Source of the DNA: Saccoglossus kowalevskii
Taxonomy: Eukaryota > Hemichordata > Enteropneusta > Harrimaniidae
NCBI RefSeq assembly: GCF_000003605.2
Contig: NW_003150758.1
Coordinates: 283,058 to 331,914 of the forward strand
Direction of reading: 5' to 3'
Length of the DNA stretch: 48,857 bases
The translations under genes were made by a program, and so were the position numbers. Positions within the stretch are counted from its first letter, which is position 1, and each line of letters opens with the position of its first letter. The notes under the pieces were generated by a model. It had not been told where the DNA came from, ran no database searches, and saw only the letters and a list, made by a program, of their open reading frames with translations. Positions 1-13,019 of this stretch are shown piece after piece.

Positions 1-455
1 ATACGATTAATTAAAATCTGTGCAATGTATTTATTACATCACACTTTAATATAAGATTAATTAAAATCTGTGCATTGTATTTATTAATCACACTTCAATA
101 TACGATTAATTAAAATCTGTGCAATGTATTTATTACATCACACTTTAATATACGATTAATTAAAATCTGTGCATTGTATTTATTACATCACACTTTAATA
201 TACGCTTAATTAAAATCTGTGCATTGTATTTATTAATCACACTTCAATATACGATTAATTAAAATATGTGCAATGTATTTATTACATCACACTTTAATAT
301 ACGATTAATTAAAATCTGTGCATTGTATTTATTACATCACACTTTAATATACGATTAATTAAAATCTGTGCATTGTATTTATTAATCACACTTCAATATA
401 CGATTAATTAAAATCTGTGCAATGTATTTATTACATCACACTTTAATATACGATT

Positions 456-459
<4 letters not shown>
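1..459. repeat. Satellite-like 49/50-bp tandem array with trimer higher-order pattern
   Basis: Nine units plus a partial tenth start at 1, 51, 100, 150, 200, 249, 299, 349, 398 and 448, each opening with ATACGATTAATTAAAAT or a one-base variant. Three unit types can be told apart: A (CAATG, ATTACATC, TTTAAT; 50 bp), B (CATTG, ATTACATC, TTTAAT; 50 bp) and C (CATTG, ATTAATC, TTCAAT; 49 bp). The order is A C | A B C | A B C | A, so two complete 149-bp trimers are visible. The array enters from the left edge, so its full length is unknown. Confidence 0.95.

Positions 460-486
<27 letters not shown>
460..486 (+). repeat. A27 homopolymer at the array edge
   Basis: An unbroken run of 27 A begins inside the last partial satellite unit, after its ATTAATTA. 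It marks the junction between array and unique sequence. It could be slippage on the unit's own A-run or the tail of a retroposed sequence; nothing next to it settles which. Confidence 0.9.
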
Positions 487-3400
487 CAGCCGAGCCAATA
501 ATGTCTTGCTCAAGATATATCTACAGCATAAAACATCGCAAATATTGAATACAACCCCACCTTATCTTGCCTACGAAAATCAGTATTGTTATTATTATAA
601 GATCAGATATTTTGCATGATGTAATATATTAAGCCCTTAGCTGTCCAAGCTAAATCTCTTGCTAATAAAACTCGAGCTACCACTCATGAGCACATACAAC
701 AAAAATGTATGAACTTTTTAAGCGATTACGGAAGCTTATGAGCTATATACTAATTCTAGTACTAACATACAATTCACACACCAAATAATACACTAATTTC
801 TGAGCACAACAAATTACGAGAAATTCAAAACTGTGGCAAATGCGAACTCGGGAGTTCGATTCTTCGCATCACGAGATGTGAATTATTGCAAACAAATAAA
901 TGTAGACAGAGTTGTATATTCAATTATGCAAGACACTTTGAAACAGAACTGAATCATAAACACACAAATACGCGACTGGTGCAGCAATTTCAATGTGTTT
1001 TATTATTACTAAAATGATATTGTTGTACATTGTATCAGAACTATATATTAGTTAATTGCTCAGCTTTTGAAATGAAACAATTCAATAATATAACATTTCA
1101 ATTTATAGCACTCATAAAGGGATCCCAGTTCAAAGGAATACATATGTTTATCTTTGGTGGTTCAAATTCACGAATTATTCTATGTGTTGATGATTGCACT
1201 CCCGCACACGCATGCGCAATGTCATACCGTAACGCCGTACACTGATGAATGATATGTATATTTGATTTCTATTAGCTGCAATTAATTTTGATTGTCATTG
1301 CTCTTTTTTTAGCAATGAGAACAATCGTCATCATTAATCAGTCAGACAGTATCTTGCAGGCAATTATTGAAAACGCTGTGGTCTCATTAAAAGACATCAA
1401 TCATGTCTTAGTGTAAACACGTGATGTCAGGAAAACATTACACTAATGAATTCCGCAATTTCGTAAAGTGTAAATGCATGTTATGTGTGGCAAGCAGTAC
1501 GAAAAGTGTCAAATAGAATATCCTGTTTGAACTCGTAAGCATATCTTGTGCCACAAAAATACAAAAGATAATAAATACCAAAATATAATTCAATATATCA
1601 AGACCCATTCAAATATAACTCATATTATCCCCAAGTAATCCAACGAGTGAAAAATACCATAATGCTAGCAGTGCTGAATATGGTGGTCTTATAAAGAATG
1701 TGATTTCTTATCTACTTTATTTTCTGCTTTTATATTATCCATCTAGCGATCACTATGCTAAAAGATAAAATGAGCAGATATTAGTATATAACAAATATTG
1801 TCCTATTCGATAACGCTATGAAACAGTTATTTCTATTGTGCACAGCAAATAAGGTGGGTATATATGTTTTTATTCTGAAATACTTGCAATCTCTATCTGC
1901 AAGGGGGTTGAACCGCTTATCTATGTAACCATGCACAGTCAACTGGCGTACAAGATGTGTCCAAGATGGCTGCCCCATATAGTAAATATCAGTAAATTGA
2001 TCGCATTTATGTTATTATATCATTCGCTTCGCGACTACTTGCGAAAGAGATATCCAATACAATTTAACAAATAAGAGAGCATGAACACGCAAACAATTTT
2101 GGAACCAACGTGAGTGATTTATTATTAAGTAATTGAAAATATAAAATCACGCCCAACGTTACGGACCGACAAATCGTATGATAGGTTGAGGCCAAGCCGA
2201 GTGTTTATGTATTTCTAATATCATGGATATTAAAACTGTGTTAGTGAATCCTCGTGGTAACGTATGTCCATGTTAATTTAAATTCGTTGCTGAAAAACAC
2301 ATTTATAATAAGAACGTGATAGTTTTCAATACCACATTCATTAAAAATGTGACTATTTTGATGTAAATTGTGCCTATCAATTACTAGTATTCCGAGACAG
2401 CTGTTGAAAGTAGGACAATATCAAATCATGATCCTAAAAGCACGAATGTTGTCTGTATAACGACAGCCTTTACATTTCTTTGTAAACATGCTTATTCTGC
2501 TGTAAACCACGGGTAATTTAAGCTACATCGACATATTTATCGAGTCGCCATAAATCCAACAATATTCGTTGCTATGGTTACCTCATTCATGCAAAATATA
2601 CTCGAAAAGACATTGTATGACAGTGTAAGTCTTGCATTGTTTACCCTTTGGAAGAACCCGCTGGCTGATCGCAAAACACTGCGATAATATCTCAATTTTT
2701 ACAATTTTGTCCAAAGTTAGAGTAAAAGGTTTAATAATTGCCACGCTATTTTACTCAGGATAGGCACATTAAATTACATCACCATGACAACACACAAAAG
2801 AAAATTACACGCAAAAATTGTATCCAATGGATGAAATAATTGGCGTTCCTATGCAACGCGTTCTAGTGTTTGGTGCATGAATGTACACATTCAAAAACGT
2901 TTCTTTATAGACAATTAAAGATTGTCCAGATTTAAAAATTTAGAATAAATATAAATGATGCATGGTAAAGAATTGATGTGAATTGTAAACTGGTAGTTAC
3001 ATGGATACCCGCATATACTGTACCCGCAATACATACATGCATGTACAGGAACATTCGGTATCACGTGACCACCAGTGATTTCGTTAACAGCTGTAATGTG
3101 AGAATGGGAACAGGCACCCGAGGGACTATAATTTCCTGTTGTCTCTTTTTAGTTTATGTCTGACCTTTCTGGGGGTTATTTAGAACAGATTTGTCATTAT
3201 CGACGTGATTAGACAACATATTCGGATAATTAAATGGACTGGAATTCCAAGCAACGACTGTGTGTAGATGTTCAATGTTTCTGTTATATGATGCATATAA
3301 TCTGTGTGTTATATAGTTTGTATATATCGTAATATAGGGTCGATCTACAACAATGCATTTGCCATGACAATAGTGGAAAATTGAATGACACGTGATGCCG

Positions 3401-5815
3401 GTAGGCCGTCAAGGCCGCCTTGTTCTTTCATAAAACTTTAACTGTATGTGCAAGCCTACGGCTTATTTTAGATGTACTGATCATTTGCTTAACAGAATAA
3501 AATTGGGTAAAAATTTGGGTACTTGAAACATGTAAAATGAATAAACAGGAGATATATTATTTGTGGAAGTATAACACCACATTGGGCCAATCATAAAATA
3601 ACACGATAATAAAATTAACAATATACATTAATAACGTACTCTGTTGTTGATTACCCAGTTATTAGTCATAAATTAAGCTTATCAACAGTGCGTACTCATC
3701 GATTATTAATATTATAATCCTAGATTGACCTATCAGGCTATATGCTCGCAGTTTCGTGTGCCTACTACTCATGTAATACGTATTAACCGTAGTGGAAGCT
3801 CGTAGGTCAACCCGGAAATGTTGGTTATTCAATAGAAAATGATAGAAAGTTCAAGTTGGTTGCATAATTACAGACGAATACACATTGCATGTTCCATATA
3901 GTATGTAAAAATGTAGCTTTTGAATATATCATGCAGATTGCACATGGACGTTGCACATTATTACCCTGGTTAATTGGTCGTAAAATATCTCAACTGGTCC
4001 GCAACTGTAAACACATATGATTAATGTGCAAAATATTCCAGTCAATGCCCAGAGAATGTACATGAATATAACAGTACACTTTGAGTCGAGCTCAAAATCA
4101 CCTTCTAACTTATAAACATGTGTTCAATATGCTCAGAATGAATACCACCTGTCACTACGCGTTATGCTTGTATATATATATTTATATGAATGTAGTTGTT
4201 TGTCAATTCCAATGTCACGAATAACAGGAAATTAATAACAATTTAGGTACAAATCATTTTATATTGAGAAAAATGGCGAATTTTCACGGCTCTTTACACG
4301 ATAACCTTTTTATGACATCATTACGCACGTTTTCTATTAAGTTAATCGTGCCGAAATTTAATAAAATCTGTCATTAGCAGAACAATTATTAGACAAGATT
4401 TATATTTACAACACACGGGGTAGCTGTACTATTCAGATACGAATGAATTATAATCTTGTCAACGTACAGCGGATGGAACATTAATTATTATTATATGGTC
4501 ACAATTCGAATTATGCTTCTATGTTTACAAATAATTCATCAATGCCATGTGTCAAATAGAATACTGAATAACATTTATCTTTTACATTATATGTTAAAAT
4601 GTGTGTAGTTTATCGTGACGTTTCAGATAAATTATGTGTTTTTGTAAGCAGTCCTAACACATCGCAAACGGTGATTTTTGTAATTGTGGTTACTCATCAT
4701 CTTATCCATCATGTACATGAATCTGATTATAATAATAAAATTGTATATCCATCTCTCTTCACGTACCATCTAAATGGTCTCTCCTATAATCAGCCTATTG
4801 TAGCTCCCAGTGTTGATTTTGCGCATTAGTTATTTTGAAACATAAAAAAATCATTGCAACTTTAGATTATTTTACTAAACCAGTATTATTTTGCCAAACT
4901 TGATAAAAGTATACTTTTAGTATATTGGTCTTAAATCACATATCTCTCTTGTGAAAACAATGGTACTCGACACACGCTTGATTTTTTGTTTAAAAACAAA
5001 CACGTAATTTGATTGAGTTCTTGACAGGTTAAGAATATGTTTACGTTATTTTTACTTCAATTAAAAATAATAATATATTATTATATTATATAAAATTAAA
5101 AACTAGAACACAGAGATGTTTAAATGATAACATTATTTCTACTTCAATTGAAATATTAGTATTCTAATAGTTGTGGGTTACATTTATTGCTTACATTTGT
5201 ATCTAACATTTGTAAAATAAAATCGAAACTCACTGATCAGAACAGATCATTGTAGGGTAATTTGGTTCATTATATTTCATTTCAGTATTGTATATAATAT
5301 ATTTGTACAGTAACAACATCGAGCTATTCAAATAAAAAAACTCTTTTTCGATGTCAATTATAGCATTGTTTTGACGACAATATTCGATATGCACATAGAG
5401 ATTACGTCACAAAATATACAACTATAATTTTCTTGTCAGCAACCAATGATTGTTGATATCTTATGATGCCAATGTCTGGTAAAGACCAACAAATCCCTGT
5501 TTTATTAAAATATTTGTGATGCGAGAAACATGCAATTGTATATATTCCAATGCCGTTTATTATTCCAATAAGCAAAAAAAAATGTATAATTGTTTTTGTT
5601 TTGTTTTCAACATGTTTAATATGTTTGGTGGTGATTACGATTTAAAATAAACACATACCAGTAGACAATTGTTAATCAACATTATATGTAGTAGTTTCAA
5701 TTTAAATTCTTTCAATTTTGTTTCTCTTGTAATGGAATATATTATTGACACAGCCCTTTTCACTATTTTCCTTACAAGACAAATTAATTATAATAATTTA
5801 GTTAGTTGTTATACA
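487..5815. other. AT-rich non-coding stretch, no gene recognised
   Basis: Only short open frames occur (76 codons or fewer), none with a recognisable domain or a plausible chain of splice sites. There are many homopolymer and TA-rich runs. I see no tRNA, no long repeat and no inverted-repeat element with clear ends. Confidence 0.6.
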
Positions 5816-6457
5816 TGACTTCCCAAGTATGGCTTTATGTACACAAATCAGAAACATACTTTTTACGCAAAATGTTCGGAACAGCATTAATTATACCAAA
5901 ATGGCCACCGGTCGGCCATTTTGAATCGGTTAGTAAAACAAAATACAGTGTATCAGGAACCATACTGTCTAGTTTATATACCAAGTTTGAACGAAATCTA
6001 TCTATCCATAAAAGACCGTGATCCGGTTCTGAAATGCCAGAAATGCTTGATTTGTTGATTTTTTAGCACAAAAATTACCATCATTCGGCTATTTTGATTC
6101 AGATCGTCAAATCAATATGCATGTCTATGACTTGATGTATAATAAATATTTGAAATTTGAACATAATCACTCAAACTAGAACTAGAACCGCATTCATTAA
6201 AACAAAATGGCCGCCAGTCGGCCCTTTTAAAATCCTATCTAAAAAACAAAATGACGTGCATCAAGGTCCTATACTGTTTAACGTGTGTACCAAGCTTGAA
6301 CAAAATATATCTGTAAACAGCCGACATCCGGTTCCGGAATTCCAGAAATGCTTGATTTCGGTGACATTTCAGCACAAAAAATGACCGGAATTCGGCCATC
6401 TTGAATCAGATTGTGAAAGAAATTGATGTGCATATCTGCGTCTGAACGGGAACTAAA
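5816..6457 (+). repeat. Dispersed repeat family (Helitron-like end), degraded copy
   Basis: It shares blocks with the copies at 37.2-38.4 kb and at the right end of the window: AAAATGGCC.CC.GTCGGCC near 5900 and 6207, a block around ATGACGTGCATCAAGGTCCT at 6251-6270, CCAAGTTTGAAC near 5982 and 6290, and AAATGCTTGATTT near 6040 and 6347. Two internal units of about 300 bp can be seen. The end near 6443-6457 (GAACGGGAACTAA) looks like a worn version of the family's 3' terminus. Open frames crossing it are by-products of the repeat. Confidence 0.7.
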
Positions 6458-7834
6458 AGGGGGACTGGAATTTTGAACTTATATGCAGACTATGAATACA
6501 ACACGGACTTCGTATATTCGGCGGCACTCCTTCGAATACATTTTCAATTGACAACTTCTTCGCCTAGGTAGGTGATCAATGGTTATGACACGTTTAAACT
6601 GCCTGAATGTATACACACATGTGTTCTTTGAAATACAAATTTAAATATCTGGGTGCCCAATTTCAACTTAAAATAAATACTATTCTATTTAAAATTGCAC
6701 TAAACCCCTTAGTAATTTTACTCGATTAATCTGTCACAGGATATTCACATCAGTCGTCGTCTACTTAGCTTTTCACGAGAACACAAAAATAAACAACTTC
6801 AAACCGATATTAAATATGACTTTATGTTCAATTAATATATGTCACACAACTGCAAGAATATCGTGTGTGTAACTGGTTTTTGAAATATAATTATCTGAAC
6901 AATATTTTCTCATTCCACTAAAATACATTGAATACACTTCGAACAAATGAATGCAATTGACTGAGCAAATAGTAGTATAGTAGTAGAAGCACTACTTGCC
7001 AATTGATCCAAGTTAATTTGGTACAAGAAAACGAATCGTGTACTGAGCTAAATGGACAAATTATTCATGTTAATCATCTCTAGTGTGTTACGTACGATAG
7101 TGTAAAATATTGATTGGGGTAATAAATGAGGCAGGAAATAGAGTTTGGGAATTTGTGTCATTAAACAAATTATACATGTGGAGTGGAACCGAAAAACAGC
7201 AGGACAATCGTCAGAATATCTGTAATCATTCTCAAATCACCCTCTTCATGGAGGGGTTGGTGGTCGCGGTAAATTGTCATAATGGTATGTTCATTATTCG
7301 TAGATTTTATAATCGGAATGTCGCTTTTCTGAAAAGTACTTGTAATGGTCGACGTTTCATTAATGTACCGGAAATTAAAACTTGTGGCGAATTTCATTTA
7401 CACTTTGCGGCCACCAATGGCTAAGACGATGAATGATGAATTACAAAATTTAACTAAACATCGAAAATTTTCAATATATTTATGTTTTAGTAGGATTTTT
7501 AACTTTTTACATGATAATGCTGCTTTTCAATGTTTTTTATTGAATGTAAAATTCAATATTATAGTGAAACAACAGCTATGCACTCTATGCTAATTCATAA
7601 CTAAATGCCTGATTTTATCCTTGTTGAATAAATGATTGATGAATATTCTTAAGGTACTTCAAGGTTACATGCATTCGAGACAGTTCATAACACTTATTCG
7701 TAGGCTTCAAAGATCCATCTATTGCATTATCAAGTGACTCATGGCATATTTCAACAGTAGACGGAAGAGTCGAGTAAGAACGTTAAAAGGGGTGACTGCC
7801 AATATTTTGTGTTAGTTTTGATACAAAGGTAGAT
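6458..7834. other. AT-rich non-coding stretch
   Basis: Overlapping open frames of 75-104 codons on both strands near 7110-7593 show no recognised domain, no splice context and no codon bias. No repeat boundary or RNA gene is visible. Confidence 0.5.
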
Positions 7835-7985
7835 ACAAATCAGCCCTCACCCGCACAAGAATATCATTTGTACGCGATTGAGCTATTGATGAACGCTTTG
7901 TCGGCAAAGATGTTTGATAGCCTATCAATTCATTGGGCTGTACGAGTCCCACGAGGGCAATAACTTGTATGATGTTCGATATCAA
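7835..7985 (+). repeat. Short third copy of the 9-16 kb segmental duplication
   Basis: The block with CACCCGCACAAGAA (near 7849), GTACGCGATTGAGCT, GTCGGCAAAGATGTTTGAT and TTGTATGATGTTC (7965-7977) aligns in the same order with 9255-9380 and 13630-13765. It is diverged and short. It shows that the duplicated unit had at least three copies or that a piece was moved separately. Confidence 0.65.
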
Positions 7986-8428
7986 ACGTGTCTATGTACA
8001 TTGACTCTGATATTGATGTAAAACCGCATCGGTGTTGAATGTTTAGCTTTTCTTAGCAGAATACCGAAGGGGATATTGCCTTAGAAACATGGACCGAAAG
8101 ATGTGGTTTTCCATGCCAACAGCAATGAAAGATTCTTCATCAATGACTGAGGGGGACATTGTCGGTTTCGTTGCGTGAGCACACCTTTATAGGCTCACAT
8201 TGGTGTTCGCTTTTTAAGATAAATATGTTTTGTCATAAGTGGGTACACCGACGCAAATATAAAGATACTTGTAAAGATACATTGCGAGACCCTTCATAGA
8301 ATACGTCTGTTAGAGCACCTAGTCTCGTTTATATATTATACATATTCAGTACATGATTCTGTCAGAATAATCGGCCAATTAGTTTGCTGTATGATAAACC
8401 TAATTTTTTCACGAATAAATTACGGACT
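7986..8428. other. Non-coding stretch before the 138-bp duplication
   Basis: No gene, RNA or repeat with clear boundaries is visible. An open frame of 167 codons starts at 8384 and runs through the following tandem duplication. It has no recognisable domain, and its length comes largely from the duplication. Confidence 0.5.
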
Positions 8429-8704
8429 GAATACCTGGACTTATTTCAGTATTTATCATTTTTCAAAATCGTCATGATTTTTACAATACAACGTTATCAT
8501 GATTTTAAAAATAGTATCCCCATTGTCAAAAACACTCCATACCAACCGATAATATATAGGGCAACGGAATACCTGGACTTATTTCAGTATTTATCATTTT
8601 TCAAAATCGTCATGATTTTTACAATACAACGTTATCATGATGTTAAAAATAGTATCCCCATTGTCAAAAACACTCCATACCAACCGATAATATATAGGGC
8701 AACG
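8429..8704 (+). repeat. Near-identical 138-bp tandem duplication
   Basis: Copy 1 is 8429-8566 and copy 2 is 8567-8704. I find one difference (GATTTTAAAA versus GATGTTAAAA), so the duplication is recent. The length is a multiple of three, so it keeps an open frame (8384-8887, 167 codons) with a repeated 46-residue block. The frame has no recognised domain; I infer chance preservation rather than a gene. Confidence 0.95.
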
Positions 8705-8924
8705 GAGAATAAATTATATATCGCAATTATTCTTGATTATCTATGTCCCCAGGCAGTATGTGTGACTGTTGAGCTAGTAATGTGTGTATACACGAGGGTC
8801 GTAAGCACGGTAAATGGAGTACTGATAAATGGTGTTTTAGTATGTATATATAACGATATCAAATATTTGATTTCCATTTTCTCCTAATCGACAGCAGTTT
8901 GAGCAAATGTTTGAAGTAAAGCAC

Positions 8925-11900
8925 GTATTAAAACCGCCCAGTTTACATTAGATCACGTTATCTGCTGTGAGAATGCACTCATTGTGGGTTAAGCACATCT
9001 AATACGATGAGAAAGTAGAAATGACATCATACATAAAGAATGCGACAAGACATTTCTACATTTAATTGATTCACAGAAAAAAACGGGATACTAGATAGAT
9101 AGAAAGACATTGTTATGAATATTCACATCGATTTATTCCCACCGTTTTGTCCAACATTTCATATCGTATAGTTCTTAAAATAATTTGTAGGATTCGTACC
9201 AGAAGATAACTCATTGCGTCTCTCTCTGAATTCGATTTAAAATTAAAATCTTTAGAATTAGCTCATATACACACAGGACTGCTATCCCGCGATATAAAAA
9301 CTAGGTCGGCGAAGATCTTTGACATCAAACGAATTCATCAACTCAAAGAAATCCCGCGGTGGCAACATCCTTGTATGATGTTTAGTAAAGATAACTGCAG
9401 AGCACTATGTGAAAATAATTGTGTCCCCGGGTTGACCGGTGCTGGTTCGCAGCAACGCTACTACCCGTGCCGTGGTCATGAGTTCGAATCTATTTCATAT
9501 CTTGTATCCCATGACTGACATCCTTAGATACGTTAACTCCGTCAGGGTGCATTTTTGATAATAATTATTATCTTTGACTGGACTGTAAAAATGATAAAAT
9601 GCAACAATGCATATCTTCAAGGTCATTTCCATAATTGCATTGAGTTTCGCAATATGTGTATGTGTGTAAATGGAATCATAAATATGAAAACTATCTGCTA
9701 TCGGTATCTGGTGAAGGTTTAGTGTAAATCCATCTGAAGTTTCAATTTAAGAACATCAATATACATCATAGATACGTGAACTAATTAATTATGTATAATG
9801 TAATTTATACTTTTCCAATCCACTGAATACATTTTTGAAAAATTAAATACATTATCATAACAGATAACGGGATATGTTCATATGTGCTGTTTATCAATTT
9901 ATTGCCACTGACCCAACCTCTTATGCCTCAATGAAAAATAGTAAAATAAAGGATATTGAAAATTCTTCTAGGAAATACGAGCACCTTTAAAAACACATTC
10001 CTTTTATGCAATCCGTGGTCTATACATCAAATATTGCATAATAATGCTAATTTATATTTCCACAGGTATCACGTTCTCACAAAGAAGTAAAACCCGATAC
10101 GTGCTTTTGAGCGACAAAAATCATTAGGCCCGTATCTGCCGACTAAACGGTGCCAAGATCACATCGCATCCAGACGAAGGGAAATATGCGTGTATCAGTA
10201 ATTCGAACACGCACTACTATAGTTATTATGAGCTGGTACATGCTAAAGTGTGAATACCACTGCTTCCAACGATCAGGGAAGAAAGTTGAAAATAGTTAGT
10301 TGTATCTCAGTTAGGTAGTGTATAGTTTAGAGTCGTTCGGATTTATTACCATTGCACTGAGTGACAACAATGTGTATGCCCAATGTCAGGATATAAAAAC
10401 ATCGATATATATATATATTCTATAGAAGTTGAACTCTGTGCTTTGGATTAATTTCATTTACACACAATTTACACACAACTTAGACCATGGCTTGATAGTG
10501 TACAGTTTTATATTCTATGTACCCAACAATTGTATTGCCACTTGTCACTGGCCGATTATATCAAAATATACGTAATACCTCAAATAATAATTGGTCCATT
10601 TCAATCAACGTTCCTATTTTATGGTATAGTATATACTGATTCATTACACTGTTTCAGATTAAATTACACAATGCTTGTCAAGTATACCCGAAACAAGTAG
10701 TATTTAAGCTGTTTTCTAGTATTCGCAATAATTTTTCTGGACAAAATTAGTGAGTTTGTTCACAAAATCAAATACATATCTCATCATATAAGTGTCATGA
10801 ACTTATTTCTATATGTCTAGATACCGACTTGTTAGCTGGTTTCTAGTGAAGTGCTGGTTGATATCATTCAACGCTCATTCATAACCTGTTATCATTAGGC
10901 TTATACGACGTGCTAGGCGAAGGTCGAGTCAGTGATTTGAACTACAAACAGATATAAACGTCACCAACGGACTGTTTTTCCCAGACTATTTGGTATGTAC
11001 CGGACAATTAATCAAGTATATATGACGTGTTAAGTACTTCGTGTAATTGGCTATATGCGAGTGGAATGTGTGGAGGCCACGCCTCAAGGTCTTAAACTTC
11101 CATGTGATAGGTTAAAGTTTTGAGAAGTGAATAAAGCTAGTCTTGAAGAGTGTTGGGGAGTTCTCCGGTGATGGGAGGGGGACTGGAAGCGATAATAACC
11201 TGTCAATTTTAATATTTATATCAGGAATATCTTGCATAAGTAATCATTTGAATTATTGAATAAAATCAGGGCATAAAAAGTATGCTGAGAAATGAACACA
11301 TACTAGTAAAAATTCAATCGCAATAACGAAATGCATAACATATCATGCAACATCTACGATTAATTCGAATCGGCCACAATAAATTGTCTTTACATTCACA
11401 TAATGCTTGAAATTAAAACAAGTGTAGTATACTTTCAGTGGATTCCATGGAGGAAATGATTTAAATAATACATAACATTCAATATAACTACACTTTCCAG
11501 CAAAAACACAAAAAAACTATAATGCAGTTTGTGAGTGCACCCCTCCGCCACAGCTGTAATATGCTTTACCGCTTTATAAAAATGTAGTTTATGAGAAAAT
11601 TTTGATTTTATGAAAGTCAACCCCTTCTAATAATGTTATCAGCACTTGTTCATGAAAAGTCATAAACATAACTTTATGTCCATCAGATCTGGTAAATATG
11701 GGTTTGTTTAGTCATACATTAGATGAGTGATCATAGCGTGGTACATTGACATAAAGCTCATTCCTGCAAAACTTGCTTTATCAGAGTGGAAACCAACGTA
11801 AAAGTAGCAATCAGTCGGAAAAACAGCAGTAGCAAAGCGAAATGGTGTAGTGTCCCGGGTAATTACTGTGCGTAGCTTTGCGTTACTCTTGATCGTTCTT

Positions 11901-11925
11901 CCTTCCAAATTAAACAAAATGTGGC
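8925..11925 (+). repeat. Segmental duplication, copy B
   Basis: About 3 kb is collinear with 13020-16370. Matched anchors: CTGTGAGAATG at 8964 and 13058; GCAACAATGC followed by CATTTCC at 9601 and 14018; CCCGATACGTG at 10093 and 14634; GGCTTGATA.TGTACA at 10489 and 15336; CATAAACATAACTTTATGTC at 11661 and 16127. Indels are frequent and no shared reading frame survives, so I call it old non-coding duplicated DNA, although a decayed gene or element cannot be excluded. Confidence 0.8.
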
Positions 11926-13019
11926 TGACTGATTAATTCATTAATAATTATCTTGCTATGATACATCCACCTGAATTTGAAATCAAGGAAACCACAGAAG
12001 TTCTTCTGCCTCATATATTTCCTCCTTGAATTTAACTAAGGGAAACCTTTCTACTAGACTGCATGACAAAAGAGATGACTTTGATTTACCACCAATCAAT
12101 ATCCCTTGTTCGATATGCTATACCTTTCCCTGGCTTTGGTGACTTTTTATAAGAACAAATCATCCAAACATTCAGTCGTTGTCATGGTAGATATTATGAA
12201 CTGGTGTCAAAATACAACATCACCTAGACAGATGATCCGTGATTTTTCAATACTATTTCCTTATGTAGAAGCTCATTTCTTTAATTGACTGCCTAGATCG
12301 ATACACGGCGGGTACTATCGGTGGGGCAAGCTCAATATTTTTCAAAACCTAATAGGAATGGTTGGTCTTAACCTTGAGGTCCATATATCATTCGTTTGTT
12401 CAGTAATTGTTGTGAATGCTCGGAGACTAATAATTTCCTCTCCTAATGTACTTTGCCCAATGTATATTTATATGTTATATGTTCCTCATATATCACTTTG
12501 AACTGGTTGATAGGTGTCAAAAATGTCATTTCTACTCAGTAGAGTGGTAATTAATGTTTATGTTCACCAGAAATGCTCCCATTCCAATCCTGTCACGAAT
12601 GTTGATTTTATTTATAAGGTGAGTTACGTCTATCTAAAAATTGTCTGCTTTTAAGCATGCCGATGAGTTCACATGATTATCCTATCATTCCCGACTCATG
12701 TACAAGAGAACAGAAAATCCTATCTCACAAATTATATTCTTAACATTACACCGTGAAAAGATTTTTTTTTTAAGTTTATGGAATTATTATACATTACGAA
12801 TGTAAACTCAATATACAATCAAACCAATACGGACAATCGACCTGATGGTTGACAGAGTTTCACTGTCCTATAAGAACATAACTATTAAAGTAATCAAGCT
12901 GTTAGAAAATAATCACAAAATTCTGATGTAGGTTCAACCTACTTAAGTATCATTTCAATCGGAGTAAAAATTACAAAAATAATTGCAACAAATAGAGAAC
13001 ATACTGCTTATATCGACTG
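11926..13019. other. Spacer between the two large duplication copies
   Basis: AT-rich; the largest open frame is about 60 codons and has no recognised domain. No element ends or RNA genes seen. Confidence 0.5.

Noticed and set aside
1-459. CRISPR-like array
   Set aside because: Units are contiguous without unique spacers and the window is eukaryotic; it is a tandem satellite.
840-885. GGGAGTTCGATTCTTC motif resembling a tRNA T-arm
   Set aside because: Only the T-arm-like hairpin is present; acceptor and anticodon arms are missing.
9415-9490. tRNA-like stretch with a GAGTTCGAATC B-box-like motif
   Set aside because: No cloverleaf can be completed and the A-box match is poor. It could be a worn SINE head, but one copy is not enough to call it.
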